The notes under the pieces were generated by a model. It did no database searches. It was not told where the DNA came from and saw nothing but the letters and a program-made list of their open reading frames with translations. The translations under genes were made by a program, and so were the position numbers. Positions 1 to 5,530 of a stretch of DNA of 5,530 bases are shown here, piece after piece (the stretch's first letter is position 1; every line of letters starts with the position of its first letter). This DNA comes from Bacteroidota bacterium (GTDB taxonomy: Bacteria > Bacteroidota > Bacteroidia > Bacteroidales > UBA1556). Location: NCBI GenBank assembly GCA_003648395.1, contig QMPB01000361.1:1-5530 (forward strand), in the 5' to 3' direction.

Positions 1-517
1 CTTTTCTAACAAGAGAGCCTCCAGAAATCATACTGTGAGCTCCAATATTTACAAACTGATGTACAGCAACCATTCCACCAACTATTGCGTAATCCTCAAT
101 AGTAATATGACCAGCTAATGTAGCAACATTGGCAAGGATACAATGATTTCCAACAATACAATCGTGAGCAATATGCACATAAGCCATAAGCAGATTGTTA
201 TCGCCAATTGTAGTTTCCATATTTGCTTTTGTACCTCTATTAATAGTCACAAATTCGCGAATGATATTATTATCTCCTATTCTAACAACACTATCTTCGC
301 CATCAAATTTTAAATCCTGTGGAACTGCTGAAATAACGGCACCTGGAAAGATTTTATTATTCTTTCCTATTCTTGCGCCTTCCATAATAGTAACATTAGA
401 ACCTATCCAAGTTCCTTCACCAATTTCAACATTCTTATGAATTGTAACAAATGGTTCAATCACAACTGTAGCTGCAATTTTTGCTTGAGGATGTACGTAT
501 GCTAGTGGTTGATTCAT
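1..517 (-). CDS. lpxA: UDP-N-acetylglucosamine acyltransferase LpxA (C-terminus cut by window edge)
   Basis: LpxA catalyses the first step of lipid A synthesis, moving a 3-hydroxyacyl chain from acyl carrier protein to the 3-OH of UDP-GlcNAc in the cytoplasm. I translated 172 residues from the ATG at 517-515 (MNQPLAYVHPQAKI...) to the window edge. The frame stays open, and roughly the last 90 residues of a family usually near 260 are missing. The visible part is a left-handed beta-helix of hexapeptide repeats (IGEGTWIG, IGKNNKIF, IGDNNII, IGDNNLL). The segment HIAHDCIVGNHCILAN matches the LpxA active site, and His118 aligns with the E. coli catalytic His125. The later segment AIVGGMVAVHQF is also typical of LpxA rather than LpxD. 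The start lies 7 bases after the lpxC-fabZ stop, so the two are almost certainly cotranscribed. The residues that set acyl chain length lie beyond the edge. Identification is secure. Confidence 0.96.
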   Translation of the reverse strand, partial: MNQPLAYVHPQAKIAATVVIEPFVTIHKNVEIGEGTWIGSNVTIMEGARIGKNNKIFPGAVISAVPQDLKFDGEDSVVRIGDNNIIREFVTINRGTKANMETTIGDNNLLMAYVHIAHDCIVGNHCILANVATLAGHITIEDYAIVGGMVAVHQFVNIGAHSMISGGSLVRK

Positions 518-524
518 AGTGATT

Positions 525-1913
525 TTATTTCTTTTTAATAATTTGAGCTAACATTTCAGCTTCCATAACAACTTTATCTCCTACCCAAGCTTTACCACCC
601 ATATGGCAAAGTCCTCTTCTAATAGGTGATAATAATTTCAAGTCGAACACAATAGTATCACCAGGTACAACTTTATTTCTTAGTTTAACATTGTCAATCT
701 TTAAGAAATAGGTAATATAATTTTCTGGATCTGGCAATTGACTTAAAACAAGTATACCTCCACTTTGAGCCATAGCTTCAATCTGCAATACCGCAGGCAT
801 TACAGGCTCCTCTGGGAAATGGCCTACAAAAAAGTCTTCATTCATTGATACATTCTTAACTCCAATTACAGAATTTTCAGTAACTTTCATCACTTTATCT
901 ACTAATAAGAATGGGTTTCTATGAGGAAGCATTTTTTTAATAGCAGCTATATCATACTGTGGTTCAGCATTCAAATCTATCGCTGGAGGTCCAAAATTTC
1001 TCTTCTTAATATGCTCACGAATTTTCTTAGCAAAAGCCACATTGGATTCATGACCAGGCCTAACGGCTATAACTCTACCTCTAATTGGCATACCTACTAA
1101 AGCCAAATCTCCTATTACATCAAGTAATTTATGCCTTGCCGCTTCATTATCAAATTTAAGTTCAAGATTATTCAATATACCTTTCTGCATAACTTTTACA
1201 GTTGGCTTATTGAATAACTTAGCTAATCTTAATAATTCTTTATCAGAAACTTGTTTATTAACAAAGACTATTGCATTACTCAAATCACCACCTTTAATAA
1301 GGTCGTTATCTAAAAGATATTCTAGCTCGTGCAAGAATACAAAAGTACGACAAGGTGCTATTTGAGTTGCAAAATCAGAAAAATCATTTAATTCAGCATT
1401 TTGAGTACCTAAGACTTTAGTATTATAATCTATCATGGTAGAAATACGTCTTTTTGTATCTGGAATAATAGTCATTTCTGTGTTTCTTTTCTCATCAAAA
1501 TAAGAAATAACCTCATTCAATTCAAAGTATTCTCTAGCTTCATCAAGTTCTACCAAACCAACTTCTTGAAGAATATGTACATAATAAAATGAACTCCCAT
1601 CGAGTATTGGAGCTTCTTCTTGATCCATTTCTACAATAACATTATCTATACTTAAGCCTACTAATGCAGCAAGCACATGCTCAATAGTAGTAATGCGGGC
1701 ACCTTTGTGTTCTAAAGTTGTTCCTCTAGAAGTATCAACAACATAGTCAGCAAGGGCTTGAAACTCTGGCTTACCTTCAATATCAACTCTACGAAACACA
1801 TAACCAGTATTTGCTGGCGCTGGAATAAATTTTAAATTAACTTCTAACCCCGTGTGTAATCCTATTCCTGAAATACTAACCTCTTCAGCAATAGTTATTT
1901 GTTTCTCACTCAT
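525..1913 (-). CDS. lpxC-fabZ: Bifunctional LpxC deacetylase / FabZ 3-hydroxyacyl-ACP dehydratase
   Basis: This 462-residue protein joins two enzymes. Residues about 1-305 are LpxC, the zinc-dependent deacetylase that makes the committed step of lipid A synthesis. Residues about 317-462 are FabZ, which dehydrates 3-hydroxyacyl-ACP in fatty acid elongation. LpxC residues visible by motif are Glu78 and His79 (TTIEHVLAAL), His261 and Asp265 (RHKLLDVIGD), and His288 (RPGHESN). These correspond to the general base, three zinc ligands and the C-terminal catalytic histidine. In FabZ, the hot-dog fold signature has catalytic His365 (VGHFPEEP) and Glu379 (LQIEAMAQSGG). The usual HFPGxPxxPG motif has Glu368 and Ala374 in place of its two glycines. 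An in-frame TAA sits directly before the ATG, which fixes the start. The fusion is known in Bacteroidota and makes both enzymes at equal dose, at the branch between lipid A and fatty acid use of hydroxyacyl-ACP. Confidence 0.97.
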   Translation of the reverse strand: MSEKQITIAEEVSISGIGLHTGLEVNLKFIPAPANTGYVFRRVDIEGKPEFQALADYVVDTSRGTTLEHKGARITTIEHVLAALVGLSIDNVIVEMDQEEAPILDGSSFYYVHILQEVGLVELDEAREYFELNEVISYFDEKRNTEMTIIPDTKRRISTMIDYNTKVLGTQNAELNDFSDFATQIAPCRTFVFLHELEYLLDNDLIKGGDLSNAIVFVNKQVSDKELLRLAKLFNKPTVKVMQKGILNNLELKFDNEAARHKLLDVIGDLALVGMPIRGRVIAVRPGHESNVAFAKKIREHIKKRNFGPPAIDLNAEPQYDIAAIKKMLPHRNPFLLVDKVMKVTENSVIGVKNVSMNEDFFVGHFPEEPVMPAVLQIEAMAQSGGILVLSQLPDPENYITYFLKIDNVKLRNKVVPGDTIVFDLKLLSPIRRGLCHMGGKAWVGDKVVMEAEMLAQIIKKK

Positions 1914-1996
1914 TTATATAAAAATTGTATGATTATTTTATTTCCAATAATACATTACTAATAGTCGGCAAATGTAATGCTTTTTTTCAATTCAAA
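1914..1996 (-). promoter_or_regulatory. lpxD to lpxC-fabZ gap with a Bacteroidota-type promoter-like element
   Basis: The 83-base gap holds TACATTTG (minus strand, 1976-1969), a full match to the Bacteroidota -7 consensus TAnnTTTG. A TTTG lies upstream at 1996-1993, right after the lpxD stop, with a 16-base spacer; this is slightly shorter than usual. The -7 box is about 55 bases before the lpxC-fabZ ATG. A short inverted repeat, CATTAC (1953-1958) and GTAATG (1974-1979), overlaps the -7 box with a 15-base loop and could be an operator or chance. The element could drive lpxC-fabZ-lpxA separately from lpxD. In such AT-rich DNA chance matches are expected, so this is a candidate only. Confidence 0.4.
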
Positions 1997-3055
1997 TTAT
2001 TTACTTATTTGTTCTAATTTATTTTCTAACTCCTTAACTGTCTTCTCTAAACTAGAAATAACAGCTATTGTTTTTGGTAATTTTCTAAAATGTACATATG
2101 ATTGTAAAAACGACTTATGCGAAAAAGCAGGAGACCCCATTAGTACACTTCCTTCAGTTTTTATATTAGCAGCAACTCCTGTTTGCGCAGCAAGTTTAAC
2201 TCCGTCAGCAATTTCAAGATGACCTGCAATTCCTATTTGACCCCCAAACATGCAATTCTTTCCTATTTTTGTAGAACCAGAGACTCCTGTCATAGAAGCC
2301 ATTACTGTATTTTCTCCAACCTCAACATTATGCGCTATTTGCACCATATTGTCGAGCTTAACTCCTCTCCGAATAATTGTTGAACCCATAGTCGCCCTAT
2401 CAACTGTCGCATTTGCACCAATATCAACCCAATCTCCTAATACAACATTTCCAATTTGAGGGACTTTCTTATAATCATTTTCTTTTTGTGGAGCAAAACC
2501 AAAACCATCAGCACCGATTACTGCTCCTGCATGTATTGTACAATTATTACCAATAATACATTCATGCATAATCTTTGCTCCTGGGTGAAGTTCTGTACCT
2601 TCCCCAATTTTTACATTATCACCAACATAAGATTGAGAGTATAATCTAGAATTATCGCCAATTGTAACATTCTCTCCTATATAAACAAATTCCCCCACAT
2701 ATACTCCTTTTCCAAGTTTTGCAGTTTCGTGAACAAAAGCGAGCTTCGAAACACCTTGTTTTTTATGTTTTCTAGCATCTTCGTAGGCTTGCAATACAAT
2801 TGCAAAAGCAGCATATGAATCATCTACTTTAATTATTGTGGCACTAAATGCCTTTTCTGGATTAAAGCTTTTGTTGACAATTACAACCGATGCTTTTGTT
2901 TCGTATAAAAAATGATTATACTTTGGATTTGAGAGAAAAGATAATCCTTTAGGCTCACCTTCTTCAATCTTATTAAGCTTAATTACAGTTGCTTTAGGAT
3001 CTCCAATTATTTCACCATCAAGCCATAATGCGATTTGCTCCGCTGAAAATTCCAT
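1997..3055 (-). CDS. lpxD: UDP-3-O-(3-hydroxyacyl)glucosamine N-acyltransferase LpxD
   Basis: LpxD performs the third step of lipid A synthesis, transferring a 3-hydroxyacyl chain from ACP to the free amine produced by LpxC. The protein has 352 residues, close to the family norm. Residues 1 to about 100 form the LpxD-specific uridine-binding N-domain ([11 protein letters not shown] is a good marker). Residues about 105-305 are hexapeptide repeats of a left-handed beta-helix ([30 protein letters not shown]). Residues about 310-352 form a C-terminal helical tail. His242 in [11 protein letters not shown] aligns with the E. coli catalytic His239, and His279 ([11 protein letters not shown]) with the second conserved histidine. 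GADGFGFAP at 181-189 is a family hallmark. An in-frame TAG two codons upstream of the ATG fixes the start. No Shine-Dalgarno is seen. The gene is first in the lpx block here, with no normal gene in the 463 bases upstream. Identification is secure. Confidence 0.97.
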   Translation of the reverse strand: MEFSAEQIALWLDGEIIGDPKATVIKLNKIEEGEPKGLSFLSNPKYNHFLYETKASVVIVNKSFNPEKAFSATIIKVDDSYAAFAIVLQAYEDARKHKKQGVSKLAFVHETAKLGKGVYVGEFVYIGENVTIGDNSRLYSQSYVGDNVKIGEGTELHPGAKIMHECIIGNNCTIHAGAVIGADGFGFAPQKENDYKKVPQIGNVVLGDWVDIGANATVDRATMGSTIIRRGVKLDNMVQIAHNVEVGENTVMASMTGVSGSTKIGKNCMFGGQIGIAGHLEIADGVKLAAQTGVAANIKTEGSVLMGSPAFSHKSFLQSYVHFRKLPKTIAVISSLEKTVKELENKLEQISK

Positions 3056-3243
3056 ATACTAGTTTAATTTATTAAAGAGTAAAAATACATGATTTTATTA
3101 ACGACGTTTATTCCTGTATTATTGTTACTAAACAACTAGATGTTAATAATTAATAATGGTTGTATCATAATAAGAAATTAATGCTATTTGCTAGATTAGC
3201 TAATAAAAATAACCAAAACCAATTAATTACAATAATCAAACCA
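3056..3243. other. AT-rich non-coding stretch upstream of lpxD
   Basis: This 188-base stretch lies between the signal-peptide remnant and the lpxD start. I found no reading frame that continues the remnant and no recognisable protein in any frame. The lpxD promoter should lie here or further upstream. The best -7-like box is TATTTTTA (minus strand, 3087-3080), with one mismatch to TAnnTTTG, 25 bases before the ATG, and no TTTG at a suitable distance. I therefore do not call a promoter. No GC-rich terminator hairpin is present. Confidence 0.5.
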
Positions 3244-3465
3244 TTATTCCATCACAACTCTAATTACTCTCTCACCAATAGACAATACATTTCCAAGTCC
3301 ACCAAGATTATTTCCAATTTTCTTATAACGTATTACATCTCCTGGTGTCTGAGCATATGCATTGCTAAATAGTAATTGTCCAAGCGGCAATATTAAAAGA
3401 GAAGAAAAGAACTTATTTATATTTTTTAAATCTAATGAGTTATTATATTCAATTCCAAAAATAAC
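3244..3465 (-). pseudogene. Remnant of a secreted protein: signal peptide plus short tail, no usable start codon
   Basis: A minus-strand frame is open from just after a TAA at 3468-3466 to a TAA at 3246-3244. From about 3429 it reads LKNINKFFSSLLILPLGQ then LLFSNAYAQTPGDVIRYK. This has the three parts of a Sec signal peptide: a basic start (two Lys), a hydrophobic core, and an AYA|Q cleavage site, with Ala, Tyr, Ala before the cut. The tail continues GDVIRYKKIGNNLGGLGN and ends VIRVVME about 34 residues after the cut. There is no ATG; the codon where MKNINKFF would be expected to start is TTA at 3429. The only in-frame TTG (3390) lies inside the hydrophobic core. From memory, AQTPGDVIRYKKI followed by GG.GNVL resembles the start of FG-GAP/integrin-alpha-like secreted proteins of Bacteroidota, but this is a weak guess. 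I think it is a broken gene with lost start and C-terminus. A functional small protein using a rare ATT or ATA start cannot be excluded. Confidence 0.5.
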
Positions 3466-3484
3466 TTATTTGTAATAATCATAA
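3456..3484 (-). promoter_or_regulatory. Promoter-like element in front of the signal-peptide remnant
   Basis: TATTTTTG on the minus strand (3463-3456) matches the Bacteroidota -7 consensus TAnnTTTG, and TTTA lies 18 bases upstream of it (3/4 match to TTTG). A transcript from it would begin about 20 bases before codon 3429, where the signal peptide seems to begin. This supports the view that a real gene once started there. A second TATTTTTG at 3510-3503 has no properly spaced TTTG. Both could be chance in this AT-rich gap. Confidence 0.25.
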
Positions 3485-3518
3485 AGTTATATTTAAGTAA
3501 CTCAAAAATACACAATAA

Positions 3519-5009
3519 TTAATCAAAAGTAATATTAGACTTTATTTTACTAATATTAGGAAAATACTTAATAATAGTCCGAATTTTAACCATTTCTGAT
3601 TCTGTAAAGAATTTCATAAAAAATAATAAAAAAGGATAAGATATGAGTATAATTGTTTTTACAATAAGAGAAATAATGAAGCTTTCCTCATTAATAAAAT
3701 AAAGAGAAGAAATCAATATCAAACTAGAAAATGTAAGTATAAAAAGTCTTTTTAATTCATATTCAATACGGTACTCTCGCTGAGAATAGTAGTAATAGAG
3801 AAGCATTATTATTATGCTACTAATAATTGATGCAACAGCTGCTCCATAAATTCCGTAATATGGAATTATTGTGAAATTAAGAATTAAATTAACAATGGCT
3901 CCAATTAATACAATGAATGAATTATATTTTGTTTTCTTTACGAAATGTAGTCCCAAAGAGAAGATATAATAAACTCCTTTTATTAAAAATGTATATGATA
4001 TAAAAGGAACTATTTTATATGCTTCGTAATAAGTAGTATCTTTTGCTAAAAGAATAATTATTTCTTTGGAATAAAAAGATATTGAAATAATTGCTAAAAT
4101 AAGAATGAAGGTAAAATACGTTAATACTTTTGAGAAAAATTCTTTTGCATTAGGTTGATCAAATTTCTTGAAAGCAATGGGTAAAAACCCCATTTGGAAT
4201 GATTGAATTATAACAACATTTATCACACTTGATAGTTTATAACCTAGATTATATATACCAACTTCAGATAGTGAGTAAAAATGTTTTATAACAAATCTAT
4301 CGGCAAGAGTAAGTATCATACTTGAAATAGTTGCAAAGATTAATGGAAAACCATAATTGAACATTTCTTTAGCCGTTTTGTTGTCATATTTAAAGATAAT
4401 TTGTGATAATAAAAATGGCAATGTCATTATACTAAACACTATACTACTTATTACCATACTGTACATAATACCCTCAACTCCTATTTGCATATAAGCAACA
4501 AAGTAAATGTTTAATCCAAGATTTATAGTTAATTTAAGTAGAACTATAACAACATAGAAAATAGATTTATCTCTTAGTCGTAATAAATCTAATAGAAAAA
4601 GATTATATATTTCAAACGCAATAAATACTGCTATTAAATATATATATGTTACAAATTGAGATGTACTAAATATTACTTCGGATAAATAGTTTGCAAAAAC
4701 AATAAATGAAATAATAAATGGTGTCAGAATAATCATTGATGAAAATAAAGCAGTAAATATTATAGATTTCTGTTTGTCATCATTTTTTTCTGCTGTAGCC
4801 CATCTAAGCATTGCTGTAGATAGTCGAAACCCTAGTATAGCAATTGAAAACTGTGCTACTGCCTCAATAATTGCTAGCAAGCCATAGTCTGATGTAGTTA
4901 GATATGTTGTATAAAGAGGCAATAATATAAAACCCACGAGCTTTATACTAAGGTTTCCAAAACTATAAATAATAGTATGCTTTGCTGTATTAAATAGGTC
5001 TTTAAGCAT
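3519..5009 (-). CDS. Wzx-like polysaccharide flippase (MOP superfamily, polysaccharide transporter family)
   Basis: This 496-residue integral membrane protein probably flips undecaprenyl-linked oligosaccharide units across the inner membrane for O-antigen, capsule or exopolysaccharide assembly. I see about 14 hydrophobic segments, near residues 12-32, 43-63, 83-105, 117-137, 150-173, 178-203, 221-240, 258-280, 294-312, 330-352, 362-382, 388-407, 421-438 and 444-466. This count and the length fit the family. The N-terminus (NTAKHTIIYSFGNLSIK) and the central motif LADRFVIKHFYSLSEVGIYN (235-254) are typical of Polysacc_synt-type flippases, as is PYYGIYGAAVAS (383-394). The ATG shares one base with the stop of the upstream hydrolase gene, which argues for cotranslation. 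Base composition looks more AT-rich than the lpx genes, as is common for glycan loci. The glycan carried cannot be told from sequence, and I give no wzx symbol because substrate and pathway are unproven. A lipid II or teichuronic-type flippase is a less likely alternative. Confidence 0.9.
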   Translation of the reverse strand: MLKDLFNTAKHTIIYSFGNLSIKLVGFILLPLYTTYLTTSDYGLLAIIEAVAQFSIAILGFRLSTAMLRWATAEKNDDKQKSIIFTALFSSMIILTPFIISFIVFANYLSEVIFSTSQFVTYIYLIAVFIAFEIYNLFLLDLLRLRDKSIFYVVIVLLKLTINLGLNIYFVAYMQIGVEGIMYSMVISSIVFSIMTLPFLLSQIIFKYDNKTAKEMFNYGFPLIFATISSMILTLADRFVIKHFYSLSEVGIYNLGYKLSSVINVVIIQSFQMGFLPIAFKKFDQPNAKEFFSKVLTYFTFILILAIISISFYSKEIIILLAKDTTYYEAYKIVPFISYTFLIKGVYYIFSLGLHFVKKTKYNSFIVLIGAIVNLILNFTIIPYYGIYGAAVASIISSIIIMLLYYYYSQREYRIEYELKRLFILTFSSLILISSLYFINEESFIISLIVKTIILISYPFLLFFMKFFTESEMVKIRTIIKYFPNISKIKSNITFD

Positions 5010-5011
5010 TA
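5007..5011 (-). promoter_or_regulatory. TAATG stop-start overlap between hydrolase and flippase
   Basis: On the minus strand TAATG contains the hydrolase stop (TAA, 5011-5009) and the flippase start (ATG, 5009-5007). Such overlaps usually mean that ribosomes finishing the first gene restart on the second, so the two proteins are made from one mRNA. No separate Shine-Dalgarno sequence is evident before the flippase, which is consistent with coupling. Confidence 0.7.
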
Positions 5012-5530
5012 TATTAAGTCTGTTATTTTACTACTAATAATTTCGTGACCTTTTAATGAATAATGAATTCCATCGGGAAAAAGATCTTCTTGCTCCATGT
5101 CCTCAATATTTAATAAGTCAACCTTATATTTATGAGCAATTTCTTTAATTATTGCATTATAATCGACAGCATTTTTTATTGTTCCAGGAAGAATCTTCTC
5201 AATTCTCTGTGAAGGTTTGTTAATTGGTATTATAATGATTTTAGCATTAGTTTCTTTTTGAATATAAACAACTAATTTTGTATATAAATCATCAAACTTT
5301 TTTTTACTCACCCACGGTCTTTTACCCCTTAATAATACGAAAAACTTTATGTTTGGTTTTATTATTAAGTTATATATAAACTGCATTAACAATACAATTT
5401 TATAATGAGGTTTATAGGTTAATAAATTTGAGATAAAACGAGGTATTTCTCTAGTTGAAACATCTGGAATACCAATATTAAGAATAATATAATTGGGGTA
5501 ATCACTTATTACATCATCAATTCTAGGATA
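5009..5530 (-). CDS. SGNH/GDSL-type hydrolase, N-terminus cut by window edge
   Basis: The frame is open from base 5530 to the TAA at 5011-5009 and gives 173 residues (YPRIDDVISDYPNYIILNIG...). The first internal ATG, at 5392, is not the true start because homology-like sequence continues upstream of it. The C-terminal DGIHYSLKGHEII (visible residues 153-165) is the SGNH block V, with the Asp153 and His156 pair of the catalytic triad. YIILNIGIPDVSTREIPR (visible 14-31) occupies the place of block III, though with Pro-Asp where the classic motif has Asn-Asp. The block I Ser (GDS) must lie beyond the edge. Such enzymes act as esterases or acetylhydrolases. Next to a flippase, a role in adding or removing acyl groups on a surface glycan is a reasonable inference. 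No signal peptide can be judged. The stop overlaps the flippase start by one base. Substrate is unknown. Confidence 0.8.
   Translation of the reverse strand, partial: YPRIDDVISDYPNYIILNIGIPDVSTREIPRFISNLLTYKPHYKIVLLMQFIYNLIIKPNIKFFVLLRGKRPWVSKKKFDDLYTKLVVYIQKETNAKIIIIPINKPSQRIEKILPGTIKNAVDYNAIIKEIAHKYKVDLLNIEDMEQEDLFPDGIHYSLKGHEIISSKITDLI

Noticed and set aside
195..440. Plus-strand frame of 81 codons opposite lpxA
   Set aside because: It is the antisense shadow of the hexapeptide repeats of lpxA, which has clear family motifs on the minus strand.
1977..2644. Several short plus-strand frames opposite lpxD
   Set aside because: All lie antisense to a secure lpxD gene and show no family motif of their own.
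3132..3163. ACAAC/GTTGT inverted repeat around an AT-rich core, considered as an operator or hairpin
   Set aside because: The 5-base arms with a loop of about 22 bases are within chance expectation in this composition.
3160..3372. Plus-strand reading frame of 70 codons in the flippase-lpxD gap
   Set aside because: It lies antisense to the signal-peptide remnant. Its translation is rich in Asn, Ile, Lys and Tyr without any domain or hydrophobic pattern, as expected for chance in AT-rich DNA.
3435..3482. Short frame from the ATG at 3482 (MIITNKLFLELNIITH) as the start of the signal-peptide protein
   Set aside because: It is in a different frame from the signal peptide and stops at a TAG before reaching it. 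Joining them would need a frameshift for which I see no evidence.
3485..3502. Inverted repeat AGTTA/TAACT with an 8-base loop just after the flippase, considered as a terminator
   Set aside because: The stem is only 5 pairs, mostly A-T, and no convincing T-run follows on the minus strand. It is too weak to call.
5009..5392. Taking the ATG at 5392 as the start of the hydrolase gene
   Set aside because: The frame remains open to the window edge and the upstream residues contain the block III-like LNIGIPD segment, so the gene begins outside the window.

Overview
This AT-rich window carries only minus-strand genes, so transcription runs from the right edge (5530) to the left edge (1). The organism is most likely a member of the Bacteroidota. 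The main reason is the fused lpxC-fabZ gene, which together with the order lpxD, lpxC-fabZ, lpxA is characteristic of that phylum. The gene starts also lack clear Shine-Dalgarno sequences, and promoter-like TAnnTTTG boxes are present, as expected for Bacteroidota. I cannot assign a genus; a Cytophagales-like lineage is only a guess.

Layout in the direction of transcription. (1) 5530-5009: the C-terminal 173 residues of an SGNH/GDSL-type hydrolase, cut by the window edge. (2) 5009-3519: a complete Wzx-like polysaccharide flippase, sharing one base with the hydrolase stop codon (TAATG) and therefore probably translationally coupled to it. (3) 3518-3056: a 463-base gap without a normal gene. It holds an unlisted reading frame (about 3465-3244) that encodes a textbook signal peptide but has no ATG/GTG/TTG start where one is needed and stops about 34 residues after the predicted cleavage site. 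It looks like the remnant of a secreted protein, perhaps of the FG-GAP/integrin-alpha-like kind. (4) 3055-1997: lpxD. (5) 1913-525: the lpxC-fabZ fusion, preceded by an 83-base gap with a promoter-like element. (6) 517-1: lpxA, missing its C-terminus at the window edge.

The genes fall into two functional blocks. The left block supplies early lipid A biosynthesis: LpxA adds the first acyl chain to UDP-GlcNAc, LpxC deacetylates the product, LpxD adds the second acyl chain, and the FabZ half feeds fatty acid synthesis. The right block belongs to surface polysaccharide production: a lipid-linked glycan flippase and a hydrolase that may modify the glycan. The right block looks more AT-rich than the lpx genes, which fits a variable glycan locus beside a conserved core operon. 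I found no CRISPR array, tRNA, rRNA or insertion sequence. Apart from the signal-peptide remnant, I see no convincing new system.
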